Assembly: GCA_033439765.1 (NCBI GenBank)
Contig: JAULSN010000006.1
Coordinates: forward strand, 2,108,001 to 2,172,000
Length of the DNA stretch: 64,000 nt
Direction of reading: 5' to 3'
From: Lasiosphaeria ovina
Taxonomy: Eukaryota; Ascomycota; Sordariomycetes; Sordariales; Lasiosphaeriaceae
Both the position numbers and the translations under genes were made by a program. A model generated the notes under the pieces. That model searched no databases. It was not told the DNA's origin and was given only the letters and a program-made list of their open reading frames with translations. Below, piece after piece: positions 41,401-51,711 of this stretch. The stretch's first letter is position 1. Each line of letters starts with the position of its first letter.

Positions 41401-42479
41401 ATATGGGGGCTGGGGAGTGTCAAATTGTGTATGCTTACCTCCCGATCCGTCAAACGTGGATCTCAGCGTCTTGAGAAGCTGAACGTAGTTCGCAGTGTCC
41501 TCCTTCTTCCCGCCTCGGTCCGGGGCCCCCGGGTATTCCCAGTCGAGGTCCACGCCATCGAACCCATGTTGTTGCATGAATTGAAGCAAGTTGTTGGCGA
41601 ACTCCTGCCGCTTCCCGGCATCTGCAGAAATCTCGCCAAAGACGGGTTGAGTGGCTGTGTTGTTGTCCGAGAACGTCCAGCCGCCAAGGCTCACCCACAC
41701 CTCGAGGTCAGGCTTGATGGATTTCAGCGTGGTCAAGTCATCGAACAGACTAGAGGGGGTCACCGAGTCCATAGTCGTGATTCGATACGACTTCGGGTCG
41801 ATGTATGCAAAGGCGTAGTTGACATGTGTGAGTGCATCCAGGGGTAAATCCGTCGGGCGTATGTTGTGGCATGATTTGCCATTGCTCCAGGACTCGTAGT
41901 ACCCGATGACCTTATCGAATACTTTGCCACTGCTTCCCTTTGGTGGAGATGGATGCTCATCGCAGTTGCTCTGGCACTTGTCATCGCAAAAGTCTTTCGT
42001 CGTCCCACAGAAGCCTGAGGATCGAGTATCAGTCTCACGATGTGCGGAAGCTAGTCAAGGGATTTCCACCATGACAACGTACCGTATTGCGAGCAGCAGA
42101 CGTTCAAAGGACACTTCTTCCCTGGCTCCTTGGAGTACTGTCCGCACTCGGCGGTGGCATCACACTGCCCGAGGCACCCAGCTCCGCAGTAAGTTGGACC
42201 ATAACCGCAGAAGCCCGATACTCCGCAGCATGCGCCGTTGGAGCAAGGTGCGGCAGCGCTGCACGTATAATCCTCTCTCCGTGTCAGGCTGGCGTTGGAA
42301 GTGAGAATACCATCACTTGCTACGCCATGGTCTCTGGTGTGCCGAGCTGTGATCGCGCTGGATGTTGGCCCGGTGCCATGGCTGTCGTGCCAGTCCAGGG
42401 TGAAAAGAAAGACTGCCGAAACCACGGCTAATAGACTGGTAAGTCTGGCATCTGGTCGCCAGGAGCGTTTGTTAGGCAT
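38433..42479 (-). CDS. GH18 chitinase, class V/subgroup C type, with CBM18 and Cys-rich C-terminus
   Basis: Minus strand; exons 42479-42083, 42014-41439, 41359-41033, 40989-39541, 39439-39053 and 38945-38433, about 1,216 aa. N-terminal hydrophobic segment (signal peptide or anchor), one hevein-like CBM18 near 72-110 (CSNGACCGVSGFCGYG), then GH18 with WVSLGGW and catalytic DGVDLDWEYPG near 287-297. After the barrel comes a long Cys-rich region with CC pairs (YCCPDP, ACCKMG), then a C-terminal region seen in killer-toxin-like fungal chitinases. These enzymes degrade chitin in own or foreign walls. Introns 1, 2, 4 and 5 keep the frame. The third (41032-40990, 43 nt) has good signals but leaves the frame off by one, so the gene as read truncates at GMRDYC. 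See findings. It is divergent from a LysM gene. Confidence 0.85.
39487..39516. repeat. CAA microsatellite in a chitinase intron
   Basis: Ten CAA units (TTG/GTT on the coding strand) inside the 101-nt fourth intron of the chitinase gene. Confidence 0.92.
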
Positions 42480-43429
42480 GGTCACTAAGTGTCCACGCCA
42501 GACCAAGAAAGCCTTGAGGCAAGGAACGCAAAGGAAAGCGAATGAAGTGAGGAAAGAATCTGCAGCCAAGTGTTGCACGCCAGTCCGCTGAAGATGTCAA
42601 TGGCAGTCATCTTGTAGGAGTTGGAATGGATAGTATGTAGTAGACCATCTGGTGCAATGCGATGGTAATACCCCTATTCTCGCCCCGCCTCAAGGCCTTG
42701 GAATAGGGGCGCGAAATGAGAAGCGATGGTAAGCCTATGCGGGTACTACCGTATATGCAGGTAATTTCATGCACGGACTTTCCGGTTGTCCCTCGTTCTA
42801 ATAGACGCAGTGTGACACGAGCGTGAGGTGAGGTGGGCTGCTACACCAATCATACAACCCAAGCCACGGAGAGGAACGCAATATAGGTACCCTACGTGAC
42901 CATTAATTTATCATAGCCCCTTTGGGTAAATCGTGACTGGTGTGGATCTTCCATAATGCGGGCCTTCCCGGATATTAAGCACACCAGGTGATCGGTATGG
43001 TAGGATTATCACTCGATGCCCCCTGAGCCGCTGCATGCTAATGCATATGTTGTGCCACAGTATGCCGAAGGAGCGGCCTAGGACGAGCTTTGGACTCAGT
43101 TGACTCAGGGGTTAGACTAGCAATCATCTAAAAGGGAAGGTTGCGTTACTATGTCAGCCGGACCGTACCGATCCTTGCCTAGTTCGTACTACTATTTCTG
43201 ATGAGATATCGGCTAAGACTTAAGAGGCACATACCCGCGTCCCCTTCCTCTAGCCATCCCCTGATGCCCGACCACCTCATGTGAGTTATCTTGTCGCCTC
43301 AAACCCATCAGCTCAAGTGCTAGACATTCTCGCTGCCTTCAACCTCGACGTGACTCTACCTTTGAGTATTTCGCATCGAGGTCGATTCTTCTCATCACAG
43401 TAGGCCTTCCCTACTAGTAGGACGACAAG
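42480..43429. promoter_or_regulatory. Shared upstream region of chitinase and LysM genes
   Basis: A 950-bp gap between the two divergent start codons. No gene inside. It must hold the promoters of both genes, so they may be co-regulated. I see no perfect TATA box. Motif calls beyond this would be guesses. Confidence 0.6.
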
Positions 43430-46306
43430 ATGACTTGTATGAGAGCCTCTCTCATCGCTGTCGTCGCCGCGTCGACTCACTCCGTATGGGCGCAACAACT
43501 GAAAGATGGAAATCCCGCTTTCATGAGCTATCCTGGCATTAGCACGGGTTGCGAGACAGCGCTGAATACCACAGTCAACTGTCCGGCCTTTCTTGCGCAG
43601 GCGTCAAGCGAGTGAGTGACCCATAAAGACCGGCCGACCTTGGACGTGATGGTATCAAAGGGTCGTAGGAGGTGATCATAGCTGATTTGTGTTCTCTTCA
43701 GGCACTCCATCCTGGACTCGGATCAAGTTGGCGCTCTCTGCTCTGGTACCTGCACCTCGGACCTCCTTTCTGCGAGGAGGCAGATTGCGAGTGTATGCAC
43801 TGCGAGTACAGATGTGATTGTCTACAGCAACATAGTCTATCCGGCAACCTTCATCGCGGATCAGTACCTCTTCACCTCACAGGTGTCTTGTTTCAAGGAT
43901 AGGTGAGTACGTCCGCATTCATTGGCGAGCTGGCCGCAAGACATTGACATTTTGAGTAGCTCCACAGGTCAATACTGCGATCCGCAGTTTCTTGCTTGGT
44001 CCAATGAGAGCACCTTGACCAGCAACCAAACCTGTTCGGAGTGCTGGCTTGGAGTACAGGCGCTCCAACTCGGCGATCCCATTGGTTACGACGAGGGTAT
44101 GGCAAGCGATTTCGCCTCCTTGACTTCAAGCTGTAGTGCCAGCGGATACTCGTACACTGTGCCTCCGATCTATGGTACCAATGCTACTACCACCAGTCCC
44201 GGCGCCCCTGGGTTCACTAGCCCGGCAACATGTACTGGCTCGTACATTCTCAAGCCGAGCGACGACTGTAATTCCGTGGCCAAAGCTATGGGCGTCTCGA
44301 CTTTCAGCATGCTGTACGCCAATGGACTCGATATTTACTGCCAAAACTTCGACACGGCCATCAATACGAGTGCCAGCCTCTGTACACCGCCAGCCTGTAA
44401 GACGTACACTTGGGGTCAGTTCGATACCTGCAGCGCCGTTGCCACCCAATACGGAATCAGTCTCCCCCGCTTCCTGGCCTGGAACCCCAACTTCGACTCC
44501 ATTTGCCGTAATGCCATCAACTTTGTGGGATATCAAGTCTGCGTCTCGTGAGTATTCCGTGTCATGTTACTAGTGAAATATGGCCGGGCTACGGCCTCAT
44601 GACCGGAAACACGCTAATATGTGCCATTGCAGCCCACCGGGAGGGACCATTGACTCGGGTAGTCCAACAGGCCCCAGCATAACCACTGGCGCAGGGACGG
44701 CCATACCAGCCCCAACGAACTCATTCCCCGAGACAAGGGCGTGCGGGGGGTGGTATACGGTCAGTGAACACTCCAGGCTAACAAACTACCAGAAACAGAA
44801 TATGCTGACCCTCTCACAGGTTCAAACTGGAGACAACTGCGGCAAGCTCTCCATCACATTCTCGATAATACTCTCAGACTTCTACTTCCTCAACCCAGAG
44901 GTCTACACCAACTGCACCAACTTGCTTCTCGGCGTCGCTTACTGCGTGTTCCCCGTCGGCAACATCGCCACGTATTCCGGGTACATAGCTCCTCCCACCA
45001 TGCCGATTACCGTGCCGCCGGCGACATTCTCCTCTGTGAACACGGCAAACCCATCTACGACGGTGCACGCCAACCCTGGGTACGTGTTTCAGCAACTGCC
45101 AATGGCCTCGGGAACAATCCAAGGATGCGCATCCTACGCCAACTTCAACGACAACACCACAGACGCCTCGCTCAACTCGTGCAGCTACATTGCCTACGCT
45201 TACGGGGTCGAGCTCTCGGACCTTCTCGCCTGGAACCCCAGTCTGTCCAAGGACGCAACGGCATGTGCGCTCCAGCGAGGCTTGAGTTACTGCGTGCAGA
45301 AGACGGAGACCACGACGTTCGTGCCCGACGGCAATTGTGTCTCGGTCAACGCCACCGAGATCCAGGCCGGTACCGCTTCCGAATGTGCTTGCTTCACAGA
45401 AGTCTCGGGTTACGACGGGACCGTGGGCGTAGACTGCGCATCCATCGCAGATGATGCATCGATTCCACTCGCGCAGCTCAAGACGTGGAACCCATGGCTC
45501 GGGTCAAACTGTGATACTGCCCTGTTCGCGAACCTCGACGAAAACGACTTGCGCGCCGTGTGCATCGGCATCAGCTCCACCGCGCCTACGGGTTCTCCAA
45601 CAGCGGAGCCCTCTTCAACGTCGTCGGGAACGAAAACCTCCTCTGTCTCGACGGGTGCGTCGCTGTGCTTTACCTAGACATGTAACCATCAGTCGGGAGC
45701 TGAACGTGCTAACGAGGTCTCTTCACAGGCCCCACGCAGACGGGCATCGTCCCCGGATGCCAACAGTTCTACACTGTGCAATCCGGAGATGGCTGTGCCA
45801 CAATTCAAAGCACGTTCGGCATCACTTTTGCGGACTTTTACACGTGGAATCCGAGTAGTAAGTAATCCCCCGATAACCAAAAGAAAATAGTGACCGCGGT
45901 AGAGAGCAACAAAAAAAGCTGATACAGATGTGAACTAGTCGGATCGAACTGTGAGAACCTATGGTTAGGGTAAGTTGCTCAGCATTTTAACTTGGGTATC
46001 TGTACAATACACTGCAGACGGGGGGCTTCACTAACCTGCGAGTACCTTAGGTATTCGTACTGCGTCAAGGCTCCAGCTAGTAGTACAACGACGAGCGGCG
46101 GAGTTGCTCCGCCAGGACCGACCCAGCCCGGCGAGGCTGCCAACTGCAACGAGTACTACGTCGTCCAGAGCGGCGACGGCTGCCCCAAGATCCAGAGCCA
46201 GTTCGGCATCACCTTCCAGCAACTGTACCAGTGGAACCCGGCCATCGGGTCGGACTGTACCAACCTGTGGCTTGGGTATGCGGTGTGTGTCGGTGTTTCT
46301 TCTTAG
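43430..46306 (+). CDS. Secreted multi-LysM protein (about seven LysM modules)
   Basis: Eight exons: 43430-43611, 43702-43902, 43957-44547, 44633-44759, 44820-45654, 45729-45857, 45939-45969 and 46051-46306; 783 aa, all phases consistent. Signal peptide of about 21 residues (ends VWA). LysM modules bind chitin oligomers; here they start near residues 217, 273, 360, 468, 545, 656 and 730, with the typical YTVQSGDGC and WNPSIGSNCENLWLGY pattern clearest in the last two. Extra Cys pairs are those of fungal-type LysM. No enzyme domain. Such proteins hide hyphal chitin or protect walls, and subgroup C chitinases are often next to LysM genes, as here. Exon 7 is only 31 nt; intron 4 (60 nt) is stopless and divisible by three. 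Confidence 0.88.
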
Positions 46307-47782
46307 GAAACGGTGGTAGTAGTGTTCCATATGTATGATACTCCATGTCAGAGGCCTTGATTTACTAGCTACTGGTTTTGACATGTATTAATGTGTGTTC
46401 GAACCGTCTGGGATACCGCCCTGTTTTATACCTTTATTCTTCTCGCCTTGCCTGCCGACTTGGTTCGTCGGCTTGAAGAAGCGGAGCGGCTGGAAGCCAT
46501 GGCTCGATCAGCTCCGTTCGGTTCGGGACACTGAGACAGAAGGTCAACGTCTGTTTCATACAAGTGTATTGTAGTTCATATCCCTCGAAGATGGCGAAGA
46601 TCTGGGCCGCCGTGTCTCGCAAACCGGGCACGATCTATCGTATGCACCGCAAGTACCGCGGGCCCTAGAGCAGCCTAAGCGCTATCCTGCCGGTTGAGTT
46701 CTCGCAGTACGCGGCGCGTAAGCGGAACTTTAGACAGGCCGTCCTAGAATTCCGATGGAAAGTTGTAATTAGCCAACTGCCCTCATATATAGCTTCTCCA
46801 ATATTAAATGTATGAGCGCTTTAGACTAGGTAGTACTAAAAACATAAACAGCTTTTTTAACCTTGTTACCTCGGTTTATGTATCTTTATTAGCTTAAGGC
46901 TTAGATACTTCTCTGCCACCTACTTGTCTTCTTTTGTAGACCAATCTATTATATGTATCTAGTATTCTACCTTACCGCCTTTAGCTCAATAGCTTAATAT
47001 AACCTTTACCCTAGAGTAGAGCCCTCTATAATTCTCTCTAAGATCTTTAATAAGCCCGTGATATAGAATGTTCTTTCGGGGCTCCTAACTGCTACTTCCG
47101 TCTAACTACTTCACATAGAACCAGATCTTCCATCCGTCTAGCAAGCGTCAACTATATAGTGCTTATTACTTGGACTACCTTGTGCGATTTCGCAAGTACT
47201 ACAAGCGGCTTCGTGAACTAGATGGTTGGGAGATGACTCCGTCACTATAGACTCCGGTCCGGCTGTTGGTATACTGAACTTGGTTTTGTTAGTTGGGCGG
47301 TGTGGCGTCGAGGGAGCCTGATGGGCGGACGGCGCCTGCATTGTGAATTCCACGTTGTGGTCGGAATTTAGGTCCGCGTTGTCCGAAGTGTATTTTTTTA
47401 ACAAGTAACCGTACTGGTGCTTATTAAATCTGTCGTCACCAACGACTGATTGGCGCTTCTGTGAAACAGACCCGTGCTGGGGCAGACTTAGAATATCTAG
47501 ATCTAAGACCGTAAGATCGTAACACAAATTCTGGGTACCGGAGAGCGATGGTTGGTCCGCCCTGCTAAGGGTAGGTAGTTAGGCCGCTTCACGAGTGGGA
47601 GAGTCTGTGTAGCAGTTCACGGTCAAGAGCCTACCACAGTCCATAATAGCATTGGGCGTCGACCGAGGACCCGATGCAACAAAGCAGTTCGGCTCTATGC
47701 CGGCCGCAACCACACCGCCATGCATGGATGATGGTGGTGTCTCAGCGTTCGTAGCTCTATCGTTGTCTGTCCAGGCACAGCC
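46307..47782. other. AT-rich, decayed repeat-like region
   Basis: About 1.5 kb. 46740-47160 is AT-rich with dense stops on all frames, as expected for RIP-degraded transposon sequence; no terminal repeats or domain could be recognised. No gene. Confidence 0.5.
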
Positions 47783-48238
47783 CTAGGTATCTAGAGACGA
47801 TGCGGAGTGGCTGGAAGGTGACCTGGCGTAGCGGCAGTCTAATTTTCGGCAGAAATTTCCCGCCGTTTCGTCAATAAAACGATATTCCCCTTTGACGGCA
47901 TCTTCCAGGCTAGGTTTCTTATTGCTCCGTCTCGGCATCTCCCTTGTTAGTCCTGTGTCATCCTCCTCCTTGGAAATCTCCAACGCGCTTGGTTCCTTGA
48001 TAAAGTCGGGGCAATGAACATCTAAAAGATGAAATCTGAGGTGCTTGACCGAGTCAAAAGCAGAAACGCACTGCATTCCAACATGTGGGCATTTCACCGG
48101 TTCTCTGTCATCAACGACTTGGGCGTATTCATCGTAATGGCAATGAACGTGATCCCTCCATGGACCTCTGTCCTGATATTAGCGTAGCCGTTCCTCGCGC
48201 AGCAGTGACGGATCCGGCATACAGAACACGCAAGGCGG
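47783..48238 (-). pseudogene. C2H2 zinc-finger protein relic with one nonsense codon
   Basis: Minus strand. Reading CVFCMPDPSLLREERLR, then TAA at 48181-48179, then YQDRGPWRDHVHCHYDEY and KCPHVGMQCVSAFDSVKHLR followed by FHLLDVHCPD. The two Cys/His sets are those of paired C2H2 fingers found in fungal proteins (finger 2 with LRFHLxDVHC). The TAA sits between finger-1 Cys and His ligands, where CAA (Gln) would restore the frame, so a single CA-to-TA change is the likely cause. No start exon is seen. After the fingers a basic segment (MPRRSNKKPS) is followed by a stop at 47783. Confidence 0.5.
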
Positions 48239-48578
48239 TTTTGTTAGCAGTACTCCATTAGACTAAAAGGCCAAGTGTCAGGGACAGCGTCTCACCTTTT
48301 CTGCAGTATTGACAGTCGTAGCCGTATCGCAGTGTCATACCGTGTGGTTGAGATATATGACGAGACATCATGGAAAACGGGTCTGTTGGTTCTTGAAATC
48401 AACAAAATCAAGGCTTGCAAAGTGGAGGGAGTCTCTCCCCATGCGCAAGCAAGCTGCCATTATATTTTTCCACCAAGTTAGGGCCTTAGCCCTGGGCGGC
48501 CACCTGACCCGTTTCCGCAATCTCCTAGCTCCAACCGCCCTTGGATTTGTGATAGACGAGCTCGGCCAGTTTGCCGCT
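48239..48578. other. Short intergenic stretch
   Basis: About 340 bp between the zinc-finger relic and the lectin-like gene. Nothing recognised. Confidence 0.4.
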
Positions 48579-49357
48579 CTAGAGCGTGAAGGCACGCATC
48601 TCGAAGTGGTTGGTGTCATAGCCCCAGGCAATTGCGGTGATGGGCGCGTTTGAGTCGGCCTTGTAGGGCTTGATTCGGTCCGTGATACGATGGTAAGCGG
48701 AGTTGGTCTGGCTATCATGGTACGGTGAGGGTATTACGCACTGGCACGCCACTCGGTGTCTGGGTCTGAGAAGTACTCTTTGACATTCCCATCCTTGTCC
48801 TGGAGGAACAGTCGCGTTTGGGAACTGCCCGAGATGGCACACATGCTCGTGCCGGGGAGCATATCGCCGATAGCGGCATCGGTCGCGACCCAATTACCGT
48901 CGTCGCCATAGGACACGATACCACGGACCATATTGTCGGTGCTCTGGTAGTACACACGAAGGTTTTGGTGCTCCTCATCAGTGCGTACTGCGGACAGCTT
49001 TGAGCTGACGGAGATTAATTATCCACGACTACCTCGGATACGTACACGCCAGAGCTTGTTGTTATCATCCAGGTAGAACACCGATGTCTGTGCATCATTC
49101 TCAGCAACGGCATCAGACTCGATGTGTCAATTTCTGCTCACCTTCCTGCCATCATTCAAATTGGTGGCAGCAATGGGAGAGCGTCCCTTGGCGTTGGTGG
49201 CAACAAGGTCGTCAGACGGCCTCACATACCAGCCATTCTCGTCATCGAAGCAGGACTCGCGGATCTGCTTGCCAGCCTGGTAGTAGAGACGGATGATTGC
49301 TTTGCCAGCCCTTTTAGGATCCGGGTAGGATGTGCAGATCAATCCGGTGTACTCCAT
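48579..49357 (-). CDS. Fucose-specific-lectin-like beta-propeller protein, possibly decaying
   Basis: Minus strand; exons 49357-49142, 49087-49046 and 48997-48742 join in phase (introns 54 and 48 nt). The repeats AIIRLYYQAGKQIRE, TSVFYLDDNNKLWR, NLRVYYQSTDNMVRG and TRLFLQDKDGNVKEY are those of the AAL/FleA lectin propeller, which binds fucosylated glycans. The ending NAPITAIAWG...MRAFTL at 48671-48579 also belongs, but no GT-AG pair joins it in frame from DTEWRA: the donor GTGCGT at 48741 and the TAG or CAG acceptors leave the wrong phase. So the last exon is either linked by an unusual splice or the gene has a frame error. No signal peptide, as in AAL. About 230 aa versus 312 for AAL, so one or two blades are lacking. 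Confidence 0.6.
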
Positions 49358-50372
49358 TGCGAGACGGAAAACAGCGATACTCGAGAGAGGTAGGCAGATC
49401 TTGATTGTGCTGGGGAATATTGGACTTAGGTTGTGAGAGACCGAAAGAACTCGTCGTGGGAGGGAATGGAATTCACAGTCGTAAATATGTAAATTGCCTG
49501 CCATCTTTGGTGGCTAGTACCCCCCCCCTGAAAATGGTTTCGTGACCGATTTCCTACCGGCACGGCACCTGCACCGGCACCTGCACCTGCACCGGCATCT
49601 ACATCTGCACCGCACCTACATTTGCGCCCGCTCCTTTCTGATATTAACATTATCCAGAGCTCCCCGAGCGACCGCATTTGAGCATGGACTTCACCTTTTT
49701 GTCGGAGTGAGGCCTGATATGACAGGCTATGCCCTCGTGGGCCTCCAGCTGTTCGTATCCACCCTCCCAGGAGAATATCTGGATTTAATCAGGAAAGAAT
49801 ATTGCAGCTTATGGACCGAGTCACCTTGCAACCCGCATCTGGAATCTCTCAAATGCAAGAGAACAAGCGCTAGTTATTTGTGACTCGTACAGCCGGGATG
49901 TGAATTCTCCCCTTGGGTCTAGTGTTTGGTCCTTTTATGTCGTTCGAGGTCTTCTCTGCGTTCGTAAATCATGCCACAATCGCACGAAAGCCGAATGTCG
50001 GTATGAACCTGTATCTCGTGCCTCCTCAAGCTTCCAGCCCTAGAAAAATCGATGGTGCACTGCACACACTGATGACGTCGCTCTGCTGACGCTGCCGTAT
50101 CTACATTTAGGTCAACAGCCTACCCTGAAAATGACGTGCTTCGTCTGCAGTTTCTTAACTCACCAGAGGAGCCAGCAGTCGAGGATCTCTCAGCACAGTA
50201 ATTGAACTCGTTGAATGGGCTATCCATCAATATGGGGTGTTCAAGATAGGAGGGGTTATGCTGTGCAGCAGCACCAAACACCAATGCATGTTCGATGTTT
50301 TTGATCGCGCGGTCCTCTGCTATAAGCTTTTGAAGAGACTCTAGGACTAAGTCAGATGTTTTCTTAATTTAG
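49358..50372. other. Intergenic, including a GC-rich minisatellite
   Basis: About 1 kb. Only the repeat at 49561-49613 stands out. The last bases (TTAATTTAG at about 50364-50372) form a 3' splice site in front of the oxidase relic that follows. No gene seen. Confidence 0.45.
49561..49613. repeat. CACCTG/CACCGG minisatellite
   Basis: Imperfect 6-bp and 12-bp units of CACCTG, CACCGG and variants such as CATCTG. Non-coding in the preferred annotation. Confidence 0.85.
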
Positions 50373-50760
50373 GCCGGGTACACGTTCACGGCGTCGAGAG
50401 CTACACCACTCCGGAAATCGCCGGCTACCTGGGCAACACGACGGCCACCTACCCCGTCTGGCGGCGCTCCTACATGCACGCCGACGTCTCTGACTACGGC
50501 TTCATGGGATTTGCGGGGATCACCCCAAAGCGACTACGACAGGTTCAACAAGACCATGGCGCACATCTGCGAGGTGACGCCCTCGGGCGGTGCGTACTAC
50601 AACGAGGCCAACATGCTGGAGCCAAACTGGCAGGGCACGTTTTACGGCTCGAATTATGCAAAGTTGCTGGTCACCAAGCGGGCGAGGGAACCGTGGGGCG
50701 TGGTCACGCCAGGATGAATACCTACACCGAATGGACCGCTATGTCAGACGGGGCACCAGG
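50373..50760 (+). pseudogene. Berberine-bridge-type FAD oxidase, C-terminal relic
   Basis: The DNA codes for pieces of the C-terminal BBE domain in three successive frames: RVHVHGVESYTTPEIAGYLG and YPVWRRSYMHADVSDYGF; then (shifted near 50510) SDYDRFNKTMAHICEVTPSG with GGAYYNEANMLEPNWQGTF and YGSNYAKLL up to a TGA at 50715; then TEWTAMSDG. The second block is the diagnostic YxNEA...W...YG motif of these enzymes. The fragment begins right at an intron acceptor, with no FAD-binding exons upstream. It is therefore 5' truncated and has at least two frameshifts. Non-functional. Confidence 0.65.
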
Positions 50761-51711
50761 TTGCTGAGGATGTTGAGGTGGAGGTGCAGGTTGGGACGGG
50801 ACATGAGCATGGTGCAGGTGGGAGTGAGAGTGAAGCTGAGATTGAAGCCGTGAGGAGAGGATTGGGGCTGGGTTGAGTTTAAGGGGGCACTTGTAAGGTT
50901 GGATGGGATATGAACTGGAGAGGGAGGGGGGAATTGTTTGGTTCAAGAAAATACACGGTGCGGGCACATAAACGCAAAGAATGGGGAGTGGACAAAATTC
51001 AAGACATTTTAGATGCACTGCAAGTCCATTACTTTTGACTCCCGCATCAAAGTCCGAGGAACTCTCCGCTAACGGCCAAGAAAAGCAAAGTATGTGTAAC
51101 GTTATAACATTTGCATTTTGGAGACTTCCACGGGCTTTTATTAACGTCATCGTCATTGAGAAAGAGGTTTTTAGATGAGAATAATCCGGGCACCCGGCCC
51201 CCACCACGGTTCCTACGCATTGCTCCCTCGATCAGACCTTGTTGATCAGGCCTTGATCACCTTCGTCACCTAGGTACCTATATAAAGAATTTTAAATGTG
51301 CCAACTGATCCAAAACTTCTCCAAGCCAAAACTCCTCCGTCAAAACTCACTCCTCTAAGCCAAATTTTACTCCTCCAAGCCAAAACTCTTCCAAGCCAAA
51401 CCGCCCCACCAAACTTATCTTCCCGTATAAAAAGATGTTCTCACTTTTGAAATCAACAAACTTAAAATGGCCAAAAAAAACCACCCCATGAGACCAGATG
51501 ATAAAGACCCAGAAACCGCTCAAATAGATGTGTTCCAACTTGGAAAACACGTATGAAATGTGAAAGCAAAGGACGAAACGAGTTTGAGCCTGAGAGAGCA
51601 ACCACCACGGTGCATACCCCCGATTTGAATGCCACAAAAGAGAGAAGGAAACAAAAACGAATCGGAGTACACACAAGCCCCTGACTTTCCGGCATTGAGG
51701 CACAAGCCCAG
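50761..51711. other. Intergenic 3' of the retropepsin-like gene
   Basis: About 950 bp, no supported gene. Contains the imperfect tandem repeat at 51311-51400. Confidence 0.45.
51311..51400. repeat. Imperfect tandem repeat, CTCCAAGCCAAAA-type units
   Basis: Five consecutive 14-20-bp units share CTCC(A)AGCCAAA with small changes. No coding role seen. Confidence 0.75.
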
